64,000 bases of DNA from Pestalotiopsis fici W106-1 (lineage: Eukaryota > Ascomycota > Sordariomycetes > Amphisphaeriales > Sporocadaceae), in contig NW_006917094.1 of the NCBI RefSeq assembly GCF_000516985.1, forward strand, positions 248,001-312,000, given 5' to 3'. The position numbers and the translations under genes are program-made. Below the pieces are notes generated by a model. That model ran no database searches. It was given only the letters and a program-made list of their open reading frames with translations, and was not told where the DNA came from. Below are positions 1 to 10,936 of the stretch, in pieces (positions within the stretch are counted from its first letter, which is position 1; each line of letters opens with the position of its first letter).

Positions 1-262
1 AGTCTCCACCCAATACCTATATGTAGTTACTAGGTAGGCATGACACCCAAGCTGATTGGCTTCCGTCGCACCTTGCTCATATTGCACGTAAACAACCATG
101 CAAATATTCATACTTGTGAAGATTTCTTTGGAATTTGACTTTTGAAATTCGCAATATCGTAAATTGGGCGTCTTCTTATTATTTGGTCCTTTACCCCCGT
201 AAACCTTGACCAACTAAACCATTTCATCGATTTGCACAAGGCAATATTCGCCTCCAGTCACC
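1..262. other. Window start, upstream of the metallophosphoesterase pseudogene
   Basis: AT-rich noncoding sequence. I see no gene or distinctive element here. Confidence 0.5.
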
Positions 263-1032
263 ATGTTTGCGTTCCAGATTCTGTCAGACCTCCATCTCGA
301 AAGACCCGAGGACTTCGAGCATCTCACAATCACTCCCAAGGCCCCAAATCTGGCTCTTCTGGGAAATATCGGCCGCCTGGTCCAAATGGCACGTTACTAC
401 TTCAATTTTCTGACGACTCAGTTGCTCCAGTTCAAGACGGTTTTTCTGGTGCTTGGGAACTACGAGGTGCACGGCTCGAAGTGGTCCACAGTCAAGGATG
501 CGATCGATACTTACAGATTGCTGGTAGAGCGTAAAAGAGAGTGTGGTCAGGAACTCGGTCAATTTGTTCTTCTAGACCGAAAAGCAGTTCATATGAACGC
601 CGGCGAGGACAGATTGACTGTTCTTGGATGCACGTTGTTCTCCAAGACTCCACATGACGGCGACTGTTTCTTGGATTTCGACATGACCACGGACTGGGAC
701 GTAACGAAACACAATGAATAACATCTGGCGGATATACGTTGGCTTCGCTGGAAATTGGCGCAACTGGAACACTCGGGTAGAAAGATTGTTATCCTGACTC
801 ACAAGAGTCCGTCAGGGGACACTCGCTGCACATTCCCCCCTGGATTGGAGAGCGAAATCTGCTGGACGACCCGTCGTTCGAAAGCAGTTTCATCAAACTG
901 TGGGCTTTTGGCCACACCTACCGAAATGATGATTATCGAGATTGGATAGGGAGACGGATATATTCTAACCAGAGAGGCCTAGACTTCTCTCGACTGGCCG
1001 AGTTCAACTCAGAGGCAATTGTAGAGGTTTGA
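263..1032 (+). pseudogene. Degenerate calcineurin-like metallophosphoesterase
   Basis: The reading starts at ATG 263 with the typical opening of fungal calcineurin-like metallophosphoesterases, including an intact Asp-x-His (SDLHLE) and 'APNLALLG'. Family-conserved metal-site motifs are altered. GDIG reads GNIG (codon 365-367), GNHE reads GNYE (Tyr codon 461-463), and the C-terminal GHTH reads GHTY (Tyr codon 919-921). An in-frame TAA lies at 719-721. The same frame then continues as 'HLADIRWLRWKLAQLE...IVILTHKSP'. Near 815-823 the frame must shift to continue as 'SLHIPPWIGERNLLDDPSF...KLWAFGHTY', ending at TGA 1030-1032. The product would be truncated and probably could not bind its two metals. 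The intact family hydrolyses phosphoesters with substrates that are often unknown. An intron at the shift is possible, but it would not explain the stop or the lost ligands. Confidence 0.85.
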
Positions 1033-1436
1033 ATCTCTCAGAAAAATAATACCTGGCGTCAAAGAAGACACCCACTGGCAGGATCTGGGGAGAATGCCAA
1101 ACGCTTTGATCATGGGAATAGATGATGGAAGTGGCATCACAGGGGCCCCATTTCAAACGCAAAGATGATTCCGTAAGCATCTTACTTGACAGGGGTGACC
1201 AAGTCGCAGGTTTACAAGTTATTGATCATGGAAGCAATTTTATTATTTTTTACTATTTGTTTTTCCCTCGTTCATGATGTGGTGATGGATCCTTTTGCCC
1301 ACTACCAGCAAGAACAACGCCATTGTAGGTATCATGTTGAAATAACCATCAAGCACAACGCCACGAAACGAAACGAAGCCAGCGAAATTCGAGCACCTCG
1401 AGAATTAACTCTCATAAATGTGTGCGCAACGCTGCA
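1033..1436. other. Spacer between the pseudogene and the serine hydrolase
   Basis: This is the 3' flank of both neighbours, which converge here. I see no gene or repeat. Confidence 0.5.
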
Positions 1437-2579
1437 CTACCACTCGACACCAATGCTCTTGTAGGCCGCCTTGATGTACTCCTTGACAAGCGGCGTTACG
1501 GGAGCCTCGAGGCGCATCTTGTTCATCACGTAGCAGATGGTGATCTTGCGGTCAAGGTCCATGACGCAGAGCGATCCACCCCAGCCTCCCCAGAAGCAGA
1601 CGCGGCCCGGCGGCAGGAACTCATCGAGCGATGTCTCGCCGTCGCCGCGCAGTCCCAGTCCAATACCCCAGCGGATGTTGAGGCCGTTGAAGCCATCGGC
1701 GCCGCGGGTCTGCTCCTGGAAGATGGTGTCGACGGTACTCTTGGATAGGAGCTTGCCGCCGTTTCCGGCCAGCGTCACGTTGGAGAACAAGCGGGCGCAG
1801 CCCTGGGCGTTTCCGTGACCGTTGGCGGCACCAATCTCGGCACGTCTCCAGGCCGGGGAGTTGGCAAAGAGGGCGTCGGGGTAGGGGTTGAGGATCTTGA
1901 CGGGCATCGCGTCCGGGGGCATGGGGCCAACGTTGAGGGCCGGCGGCGGGGTCAACTCGGCGGTTCGGCCCCAGTCCTCCTCCTTGCAGCCAATCTGGAT
2001 GTCTGCACCAAAGGGCTCGGCCAGCTCCTTGGCTACAAACTCTGTGAGGCTCGAGCCAGTGACACGGCGGACAACCTCGCCGATCAAGTGGCCGTATACC
2101 CAGCAGTGGTATGCCGACATCGTACCAGGCTCCCAGAAGGGTGCTTGCTTTGCCAGTTCCTCCGTCCTCTGCTTGAGGTCGACGAGTCCCTCCATGGTCA
2201 GAGGCGTTTCCCAGCCGGCGACTCCAGAGCTGTGTGAAAGAATGTGTCGAATCTCAATGTTCTCCTTGCCATTGGCGGCAAACTCGGGCCAGTACTTGGC
2301 GACCTTGTCGTTGACCGAGACTCGGCCCTGGTCCACGAGCTTCAGCATGGCAAGAGCCGAGACGATCTTGGTGCAGGAGAACATGTTGACAATGGTGTTC
2401 TCCTTCCATGGCTGAGTACGGGCGGCGTCTGCGTAACCTCCATATATGCTGACAACGTCCTGGCCGTCGAGGTTGACGGACAAAGAGGCGCCATTCTCTT
2501 CGGCAGACTTGATGTGCTTCTCAAAGGCATCACGGACGCCCTGGAACTTGGGGTCGATGTATCCGCCGACCTGAGCCAT
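1437..2579 (-). CDS. Beta-lactamase-fold serine hydrolase (class C / EstB-like)
   Basis: A single uninterrupted 380-residue frame starts at ATG 2577-2579. The nucleophile motif SxxK is Ser68-Cys-Thr-Lys71, preceded by the usual 'NMFSCTK' context, and the catalytic Tyr is probably Tyr157 in 'SAYHCWVYGHLI'. A Trp-Gly-Gly-rich stretch near the C-terminus ('FWGGWGGSLCV') lies where the KTG/HxG strand of the fold is expected. Fungal members are usually cytosolic esterases or acyltransferases, including LovD-type enzymes, rather than antibiotic-degrading enzymes. No signal peptide is visible. The substrate cannot be told from sequence. An AT-rich TATA-like stretch lies about 120 bp upstream (near 2700). 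No biosynthetic partner is adjacent, so a stand-alone esterase role is my inference. Confidence 0.9.
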   Translation of the reverse strand: MAQVGGYIDPKFQGVRDAFEKHIKSAEENGASLSVNLDGQDVVSIYGGYADAARTQPWKENTIVNMFSCTKIVSALAMLKLVDQGRVSVNDKVAKYWPEFAANGKENIEIRHILSHSSGVAGWETPLTMEGLVDLKQRTEELAKQAPFWEPGTMSAYHCWVYGHLIGEVVRRVTGSSLTEFVAKELAEPFGADIQIGCKEEDWGRTAELTPPPALNVGPMPPDAMPVKILNPYPDALFANSPAWRRAEIGAANGHGNAQGCARLFSNVTLAGNGGKLLSKSTVDTIFQEQTRGADGFNGLNIRWGIGLGLRGDGETSLDEFLPPGRVCFWGGWGGSLCVMDLDRKITICYVMNKMRLEAPVTPLVKEYIKAAYKSIGVEW

Positions 2580-5500
2580 GTTGGATGTTGCTTGATACGA
2601 TAGTGAGATGCTGATTAACAGGCGAGTTCAAGATGGATCCGGAAGTTGGTCGGGCACGATAATGAAGAAGAGGTGCAAAAACGGGCAGTGGGCAAGAACC
2701 ATATATTATTATAGGCAGGCCACTGGCAGTAGATGTACACCTTTACGAGAAGAAGAAGAAGAAGGACAACGGACGATCAGCCCGGTGGCCCTGTTGCTCA
2801 ATGCTGAAAATGCTCATCTGCCGCAGCCATGAATACCTCAGGACCCGAACCCCAGATGGCAACACCCAGGGGTTTCGACCAATAGAGCCCATCACTCTAG
2901 ACGCACCCACTTATCAACGGGATGAGCAATAATAGCAGCACATAGCACATGCTCAGCAGTACAGTACATCCACCTCCCCCGCCGAGTTTCAACGCGGGTC
3001 AGGGTCGTCTATTTTTTTTTTCGTTCATGCTTGAGGCGCCGGTCTGGGTGCGTCCACTGCAAGAGGGGGGTCCCCTACGGCAAAGGCTAATAATAAGAGA
3101 CGGGCCCTTGGGGGAGGGACGGACGGACGGGTGAGGAAACGAGCGACAAAAAGAGCCTCAAACGGTCCACGATCGTGGGGTGAAGCGATGCGATGCGCTA
3201 CGAATTGGGTAGAAGTCTGTAATAGAAGGACATTGCTGTTGGCGGCCACATCATGATACTGCATCGAGGTTAGGTCGGATTAAGTAAATCTTGGAGAGAA
3301 AACTGGCCGACTTGCATCGGCCGGAGCCAGGTTTCCCTGCAGCGGGAAGTGTAAATGTCAGGATGTGTAACAGTGGACGCTAGCTCATAACCTGTCATGG
3401 TAAGTCTTTGAGCCGCTAACTAGCCATGGATGAAGCCGAGGCCGAGGATCTGGGTCCGGGTCTGTCTGGGTCGGGCCTGGGTGGTTTTTTCTTTCTCTCT
3501 CTCTCTCCCCTCCCTTTGGTGGATGGGATGGGAAGGGTCAGGTAATAAAAAGGTAGGTAGGGTAAGCAGAGCGAGGGCGGGGGAAAGAAGAGGTAGGGAC
3601 GGGAATGGGAACAAGGAGATATCACAGATTGGACATTGCCGACTAAGCAACGACGGGATGACGGAGTGATACAAAACTGCGCCGCTTTTCTCATCATGGT
3701 CTGGAATTTCCTCAATCTCCCTGTCAAGTCTTGGGTGTTTCCACACTTTTGAGATAGCCAAGAGGCATTTCACCACAAAACTTCTTTCGATATCAGCAGC
3801 GGAGGTATCAAGCCCGCCGAGACGCCCAGATGCAGCCAGGATACATAATGTCTTTCTCTTTGACCGCCCGCTGATAGCTTCAGTGTATCGACAAAGTAGC
3901 AGCAGAAAAAAAGCTTTTTGGGTCTCTTTTCACAATAGCAGCTTGTTCACACGGAAGCATTTCCGCGACCATTTTCAATTCGTTGAAAACCAATTACTTA
4001 CCATTTACACTGATTCTCTGCATGATGCACTACCAAGGTGCACGTTTTTAGTACGTGTTGCTGGACTCAGAGCTGAAGGAAAAGAAAACACACATGGCAG
4101 AAGAAAAAGGGTCCGCCAAGATGTCCCGTCCCACACCAACTGAAAAAAAAATAAAAAAAAATAAAATTCACAAACAGATAGGACATTGAACGCGGAAGGC
4201 CGGAAAACGGGTCTTGTTCAGTGGTTCGTCAGCTCAATTTCGCATGCAGATTTTCTATGTTACAGAAACTGCTGGGCCATTGTGAGTGGTCGCCGCCGCG
4301 TCGCCGCCGTTGCGAGGAACCGTGGAACGCGAACACCAAACCCTTGACTGAATTCCCCATTCGGGTATCTCAGTCCGGGCTCCCGGCCACGGCATGCCCT
4401 GGCAACGGTGGGCCAGAGTATTCCGCAAATGATGGGTTGAACTCGTCTCCCCCTGATCAGTGAGTGCACTTTTGTGCAAAAAACCTCTCGGACAGCTTCC
4501 TTTCCCTTGAGTTATTCAATGCCCTGGTTGCCTGGGCCCTGGGGCCCTGGACGCGAAAATCATCCCAAGCGGGCACTCGGCACCATGGCTGTGGGCCGAT
4601 GTTGCACATACGTGTCGGCTATCGTGGGCTATCGTGGGCATTGGCCTCGTAGCTGCTCGTGCTGAGCCTGTCAAAAAATTCCCAAATGCTTGGTAACGAT
4701 CGGCCATTGGGTAGCAAGCTGGCACAAGCCTACGAACCCGTGGAGCGGATCAAGATCAAGGCGATGGACAAGTGGACGATCGTGAAAATAGATTTTGATT
4801 CCTTCGAAATTTGAACACGCCTTTGAAATTATATACCACTACTACTCGGCCAATTGCTTCTAGAGACATGACTCGATTCCCTCATACCATCATAGTATTA
4901 GCTAGAGAGCCAACCAAACACGTGAAGGAGCGCCAAGGCAACGAAGGAACTAAAGCAACGTAGTAGTCAACCGTACTTTGGGTAGTCAATCATTCCCGTC
5001 TCAATCTTTCTCAGTCCGTCATTCCCCTTTCTAGACAGCCAAACAGAAAGAAAGGCTGCGCATAGGTGGATCATTGCATCCTTCCAAGTAAGTAACCTAG
5101 ACTGCAGCAGCCAAAGCGGCAGCATGTCTGACAGCATGCGACGCGTCTTGCTACATCCATACATGAACGGTATTCATCTTGCAGCATTATTTTTGTTCTA
5201 CCAGTGCACTATCTAGGAAAATGGGTCCGGGGAATGGGAAACCGACCAAGCCGACCACTCCGTTCCTTGTGTTTTCTTGGTGTATTGCAGCGCTAATAGA
5301 TGACTACCGTCATTTGAGTTTGTACTAGTCGTCTCATCTCAGATAGCCGGTGGTTGAATAGATTATTCCTTACAGAATGATTCCATCCACTTTCAGCGTT
5401 TTTCCATGGTCCGCGGCGATGATCTCACTCTAAACGGGTGTCCCTAACGTTCCCTAACGTTTCCTCGCGCAGAGCCCGGAAAAGTCGAGACCAGACAGAC

Positions 5501-5752
5501 CTGCCTCGGGGACCATGTCCAAGGATGTCCAGTACGCGAGGCAGCGCTACCCCTGCCATCCCATATATGCAACAGGCGCCTTAAACCCCTCAGACGCTTC
5601 GACTTGTGTGTAATTCTGAGGCTTGTGGGAATAAACAATCTTACCTTCCCACCCCTTCCCTTCACACTCTTTTTCTTTTTTTGGCCGGTCGGTCCTTCAT
5701 ACATGCTCCGTCCCAGTTGCAACGCAGTAGCAGCAACAGCAGCAGCAACAAA
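2580..5752. other. Long divergent intergenic region (3.2 kb)
   Basis: This separates the divergent serine hydrolase and methyltransferase genes. It holds a (GAA)n run at 2748-2764, a CT-rich tract at 3485-3517, an A-rich stretch around 4142-4165 and a short duplicated 'CCCTAACGTT' at about 5441-5460. The last 100 bp before the methyltransferase are pyrimidine-rich and then CAG/CAA-rich, as in fungal 5' leaders. Only short overlapping frames with no family signature are present, and I support no gene here. Confidence 0.5.
3485..3517. repeat. CT-rich microsatellite-like tract
   Basis: A pyrimidine run dominated by CT dinucleotides lies in noncoding sequence. Such tracts are common in fungal promoters, and no specific function is visible. 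Confidence 0.6.
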
Positions 5753-6778
5753 ATGTCGACGGCAAGGTCCATTGCATCGTCCTCGGGCTCCTCGAGCATG
5801 AGGACGGCTGAGCGGAAGCTCAATGCTCCTCCGAAATTCGTCACCGAGGCACAACAGACCTTGTTGTACTTTCGGGCCGTGGATGCCGATGATCCCGAGT
5901 CCATCCTCGGCGACATCTACGCCAAACAGCTCATCAACAAGATCCCGCTCGACATTGTCGACACCATGGGTAATGACCTTCGCTATGTCAAGTTCTGGTG
6001 TCTGCGTGCCAAAAAGATTGACTGGTGGGTTACAAACTTTATCACCGAGAACCCCGTGTGTACCGTGGTGAACCTGAGCTGTGGTTTGGACACGAGAAAC
6101 CAGCGACTCCAGCCTCCGGCAAGCGTCCGGTGGTTCGACGTAGATCATCCCGAGGTCATGGAGTTTAGGCGGCGGGTCATTTCATACCCCAGTGGCGACT
6201 ACCGAACGACAGCCGTGGATATCTCCGACGACGACACGTCGTGGATCTATGCATTTCCCAAGGACCGCCCGACGCTCGTCGTGGCCGAGAGCAACATGTT
6301 TTACCTCAAGCCCGAGATTGCCAAGGGCATCTTTTACACCATTGCGGACCACTTCACGCAGGGACAGATTGCCTTTGACGTGCTCGGGTCCATGTGCGCC
6401 ACTCTCATCAACATGAAAATGGCCAAGGCGCAGAAGAACACGGGTATGAAGATACTCTGGCCCGTCGACGATCCGCGTTCCGTCGTCAAGATTCACCCCA
6501 AATTGAGGGTTGTTGACGAGATGAGATACTCTGACGACATGCCACCATGGTTTGGCGAGTTCAAGACGAAACTGCTCAAGCTGCTCCCGGCCTATCGCAA
6601 CCTCGGCAGAGTCATCCTGCTGAGTGTCTCGGACGAGAATCCTGATATGCAGGAGAGACCATCGACAGCGTATCTCGGCGACTCGTCATCGTCGTACACT
6701 ACCTCGAGTGGCCGAGGCTTTTCTTCCATGAGTCTTAGCAGATCATCGACCTTTACAAACATGACTGAGCCTCACTAG
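5753..6778 (+). CDS. TcmP/LCM-like S-adenosylmethionine-dependent O-methyltransferase
   Basis: The intronless frame of 341 residues starts at ATG 5753. The open frame continues upstream without that ATG context, but the leader there is pyrimidine- and CAG-rich. The SAM-binding motif is 'VNLSCGLDTRNQRL' (residues 106-119), matching the GxGxDTR loop of the leucine-carboxyl-methyltransferase/TcmP superfamily. It is followed by 'WFDVDHPEVMEFRR' (127-140), the acidic ribose-contacting strand and an Asp-x-Pro signature, and by 'VVAESNMFYLKPE' (175-187), the family's 'EG..MYL' position. The last 40 residues are a Ser/Thr-rich tail absent from typical members. The family methylates carboxyl or hydroxyl groups, and TcmP acts on a polyketide. 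No polyketide synthase lies nearby, so the substrate is unknown. Confidence 0.85.
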   Translation: MSTARSIASSSGSSSMRTAERKLNAPPKFVTEAQQTLLYFRAVDADDPESILGDIYAKQLINKIPLDIVDTMGNDLRYVKFWCLRAKKIDWWVTNFITENPVCTVVNLSCGLDTRNQRLQPPASVRWFDVDHPEVMEFRRRVISYPSGDYRTTAVDISDDDTSWIYAFPKDRPTLVVAESNMFYLKPEIAKGIFYTIADHFTQGQIAFDVLGSMCATLINMKMAKAQKNTGMKILWPVDDPRSVVKIHPKLRVVDEMRYSDDMPPWFGEFKTKLLKLLPAYRNLGRVILLSVSDENPDMQERPSTAYLGDSSSSYTTSSGRGFSSMSLSRSSTFTNMTEPH

Positions 6779-8899
6779 TGAAGTGGACTGCTGTCCATTT
6801 ACTCACATTGAGGAATGTGTTATTCCGTTATATACGGACGGCTGGATTCGGCACAGCCTGTGGTCCTTGAAAGACGCAATTGCCAGACTCGACCTTACAA
6901 GGTTGACTCATAACGAACAACGACGAAAATCGCGAAGAGGAAAAACCTCAAAACTGTCTCTCCTTTTTGAAGCGTCAACGCAATCCATTATGTCTGGAGA
7001 CAGTCTTGCTGCCACCACCTTTTTTTAAAAAAAAAAAGAAACAGAAACTGACAGGAGGCTCATATACCCTTTTGTGCGCCTGAAGCCACGCATGGCTAAT
7101 ATCGGGGGCATTTTGGAATTGGCTGGATTTTATATATACCTATATGATACCCAGGGAACATGGATTTTTTATGACTAGGGCTGGAAATGGAGGACTTATA
7201 TTTACGAGGAGTTATTGGACAATGCTCACATTATCTTTTGGGGGCGCTAAGATGCAAAGGGCATCACAGCGGGGGATTTTTGACTATATCAAAAAGGACG
7301 GTCATATAATGGCACTTTTTTTTACTTTGTTTCTCCAGACGGCGTTTTCAGCTCTGACATCATGCATATTTAGTTGCCTTGTGATATGGGTGTCCGCTTG
7401 AATATATAGCCTGTTGAACTGTTATCAGCCTGCTTGTACCAGTACGCTCCTTGATAAATATTCGATAAAAATGCCGGTATCTGCACCAAGAGCAAAGCAA
7501 AGCGCCACACTCACATGATTTCTGGCATCTTCATATGCTTGCTTTCAGACCACTGGGACGCCATGGACTTTCCTGGTCACTGGCAACAATGTTTTATCAC
7601 GGCATCTAGTCCTAGGGCTGCTTGACTGCCGTACAATTGAGCATATGTTTCTACTAGCAATGCAGGTGTTTCAATCAGAAGCCTATATTATGGTAGACTA
7701 TTTGATACGGATCAGTTCATGGGCCGTCACATCACAAGATCAATTCATCCATGACCAAAAACCAATACCTAGGTATCTACTAATGTAATGTGGTATCCCG
7801 CCTTACGCTATATTTTTTTGGAGTTGATCCATACCTCTTTGACGACTGAAATAAAATATGGTGCAAAGTAAACTTGGAATGATTCTACTAGACTTATTGC
7901 CAGATTTTAAAGAGGACAAGCAGCAGATACATGTCTGAAGCCATATCAAGATGTCAACAGAGTGGAACTCGAGAGTGCAACTGATCGGCAACTTGGGTAC
8001 TGGGCTGGACCTCAGAGGGACCCCCAATTCTTATCCCACAGCCCCTCCTTGAAGCGGGCAGCCAAGGCGCGCTGCCTCCACCTCACTCATCGATACGCTG
8101 GAGCCTTCCCCTCACACCAATGACCATCGGCCAAAACCCTTTGCCCAGCGGACATTCTAAGCGCCCAGGTCGGTCGAGGGCGCTTCGACGTCTTGTCCTT
8201 TTTGGATTCCGTCCACTTACGACGGCGTTACTGCAACCGCTCTGCTGACTCTTTTGAGCAAGGCCTTTGTCCTCTTGTTCGAGTAGCCAGCCATTGGACA
8301 GGAACCGGGCCATGGCACCACCTCCAGCGCTCCCTGGCCGATCGGCGTCTCTTCAAAAGGGAACCCTGTGAAGCGGGACGCGCGCCCACTATGCCCGTCG
8401 TACCTGGCACCTGCCTGGGGTCTGGTTGCCTGCCTTGTGGCAAGCGGCAAAGGCCTACCTAGCTACCTGATACCCTGCGAGTTCGAGATGTGAGGTAAGC
8501 TCTCTACATGGAGTAAAAGGTGAGCAGGTCGTGTATCTCTTTCATAATGACAACTTTCCATTCTGGACACCATCTTCATCTTGATTGCCCTCGTCGTGTT
8601 TTGGTGTCTGCATTTATCCATCTTGTGTAAGGAGGAACCTTCGTGATCCGCAGCTTTACTGTCAGACAGATAGACAGCCAAGCGACGTGAGTGTGGGGCA
8701 CAGCTCGAGTGCTACCGCAAGTATTATTACCTACATTTAGGTATGTATGTGCCTATGCTCACAAAGAGGATAATGTCTCCTACAGAGCTACCTGTGTGCT
8801 GACTATATAACCAGATCGTACATTAGTATACCTGTAGCCGTCTCTTGATTGTCAGGTTTGATCCAAGATATTGTCGTCTGTACACAACATCCTGCGGCC
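6779..8899. other. Intergenic region (2.1 kb) between the methyltransferase and AIM24-family genes
   Basis: It contains the methyltransferase 3' flank with a T7A11 run at 7020-7037, AT-rich sequence to about 8000, and a more GC-rich stretch at 8040-8460 with overlapping short frames on both strands. None has a recognisable family signature. The final few hundred bases are the AIM24-family promoter. Confidence 0.5.
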
Positions 8900-10384
8900 A
8901 TGTCTAACCAATACTATCCCCGTAAGTCGTCGCCATTTCTGCCCCTCATCCCACTTACACGAAAGATCGTAAAGTCGACTGACAGCCTCGCAGCTCCGCC
9001 AGGCGCTTCGGCCTCGACAGGTAAATTAACCTTTGCTCATGCCTTTGCATTCGACGAATATGGACACTCTTTTCGTCTCTACAGAGAACTAAGTTTCTAA
9101 CACGACGTTTTGCAGCCAGCCAAAAGTCCTACCCGCCTCCTCCAACTTCACCACCCGCGAACCAGTCCAAATTCTACCCACCGCCGCCTGGCACTCCCGG
9201 CTTTGCTCCTCCCCAGGGACAGTCTTATCCCACGCCGCCGCAACAGCCTTCGTACCAATCGCCTTCGCCGCATCAGCAGCAGCAGCAGAGAAACTATCCT
9301 CCCCCACCAGGCCAACAGAGTCCTCCCCCGAACCAGACCGGCACGCCCGTAAACTACCCTCAACCTCCCTCCGCGGCCCAACATGCCAACTTGCCATACC
9401 GAGATGCCGGCGCCGCTACACCACCGAGCAGACCTCCTGGCTATGATCAGGCTTCGCCTGGAGCCCCCGAGGGCTACCCACAAGAGAAGGGCGGCCACTC
9501 GGGCCAGGGCAGTGTAGACCTGTCCCGGCACCCGTCGATGCTGAGCCAGCTGCAGGCGCAACAACAACAACACCCTTCTCCGGGCGAGTCGCTAGGCGCC
9601 GTCGCAGGACCCTCCGCCGGTGGCCATATGCAGGGCGCCTACAGCGCGACCGTGGACGACGTCGGCACCTTCAATGGCGGATCCTACCGCATCAGCCACC
9701 GGGACTGCAACACCATCATTACGATCCAGCTGGCCATGGGCTGCCCGCTGGACGCGAAGCCGGGCGTCCTGATTGCCATGTCGCCGACCATCACGCTCAA
9801 GGGCGAGTACAAGTTTAGCATGAAGAAGCTGGTCGCGGGTGGCGAGGTCGGCCATTCGACTTTCATCGGCCCCGGCGAGCTGCTGCTGGCGCCCTCCATG
9901 CTCGGCGACATCACCACCATCCGCCTCACCGGCTCCGAGTCCTGGTCCGTCAGCAAGGACGCCTACGTCTGCTCCACCCAGGGCGTCACCCGCGACTACA
10001 AGCGCCAGGGCCTCGGCAAGGCCATGTTCTCGGGCGAGGGCCTCTGGGTTCACAAGATTGCCGGCGTCGGTCTCATGTGGATTACCAGCTTCGGTGCCAT
10101 TATCCGCAAGGATCTTGCCGATGGCGAAAAGTACATTGTCGACAATGGCCATTTGGTTGCCTGGAACGTCAAGTACATTATGGAGCGCGTAGCCAGTGGC
10201 GGTATCATGGCTGGCTTTGCGTCCGGCGAGGGTCTGGTGTGCAAGTTTACAGGACCTGGCACCGTATTCCTACAGACGCGGAATCCTGTAAGTGGAACTT
10301 CTCCCATATGAGACGAACCTTTATTGACAATGTAAACAGAGAGCCTTCAGTGCTTATATGACGGGCAATGCTGCGCCACCATAA
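8900..10384 (+). CDS. AIM24-family protein
   Basis: I resolve four exons: 8900-8921, 8994-9020, 9116-10287 and 10340-10384, giving 421 residues with phases that join cleanly. The first two coding exons are only 22 and 27 nt. The N-terminal 150 residues are low-complexity, rich in Pro, Gln and Tyr ('YPPPPG'-type repeats) with a CAG-encoded Gln5 run. The C-terminal part, from '[19 protein letters not shown]' to '[15 protein letters not shown]', is the AIM24/TRAP-like beta-rich domain. Yeast Aim24 is a mitochondrial inner-membrane protein affecting MICOS. This form has no obvious presequence, so its location is uncertain. It is convergent with MED1. Confidence 0.9.
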
Positions 10385-10936
10385 ACACGTTGATGAATCA
10401 AATGTTTATATTGCCGCTCGATCAATATTTGGTGCAACCAGAGATCAAAACTTAAAAAAAGAAAAGATAAAGTACCTTCAGAATTTGGTGAAAGCAACCT
10501 CAAAAACACGGGTTGATAAGTGCATTGACTTGGGTCTGGACTTGCAGCTATTGCAATGAGATTCTGGGAAAGCAAGCGCGCTGGTTGCATGTATATTTTT
10601 ACCCAGCTGAATTATTGGAATGAATGTAACGATTTTCGGATAACTATATTATGACCCATTAAGCAAGTCGCTTTCAATAATTGATTCAAGAAATCCGTGT
10701 CTGAAAATCTGAAATTGAATGATTTTGCCTCTTGATTCATGGTATCCGGCTACCTCAAACGCCGATTTTCGTAAAGTAATGGGGGGTATCGATGTCGTAG
10801 TTACTACTATATACAATGACGAATGATAAATGACCAACCCAAATCCAACCACAAAACATGTCTTCTTTGCACCTGCGATGCGTGGTATGAGCAGAACACA
10901 AGAATTCAAAACGAATAGTTGCAAGGTTCTGCCATC
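10385..10936. other. Convergent intergenic region between the AIM24-family gene and MED1
   Basis: AT-rich shared 3' flank of two convergent genes. I see no additional gene. Confidence 0.5.
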
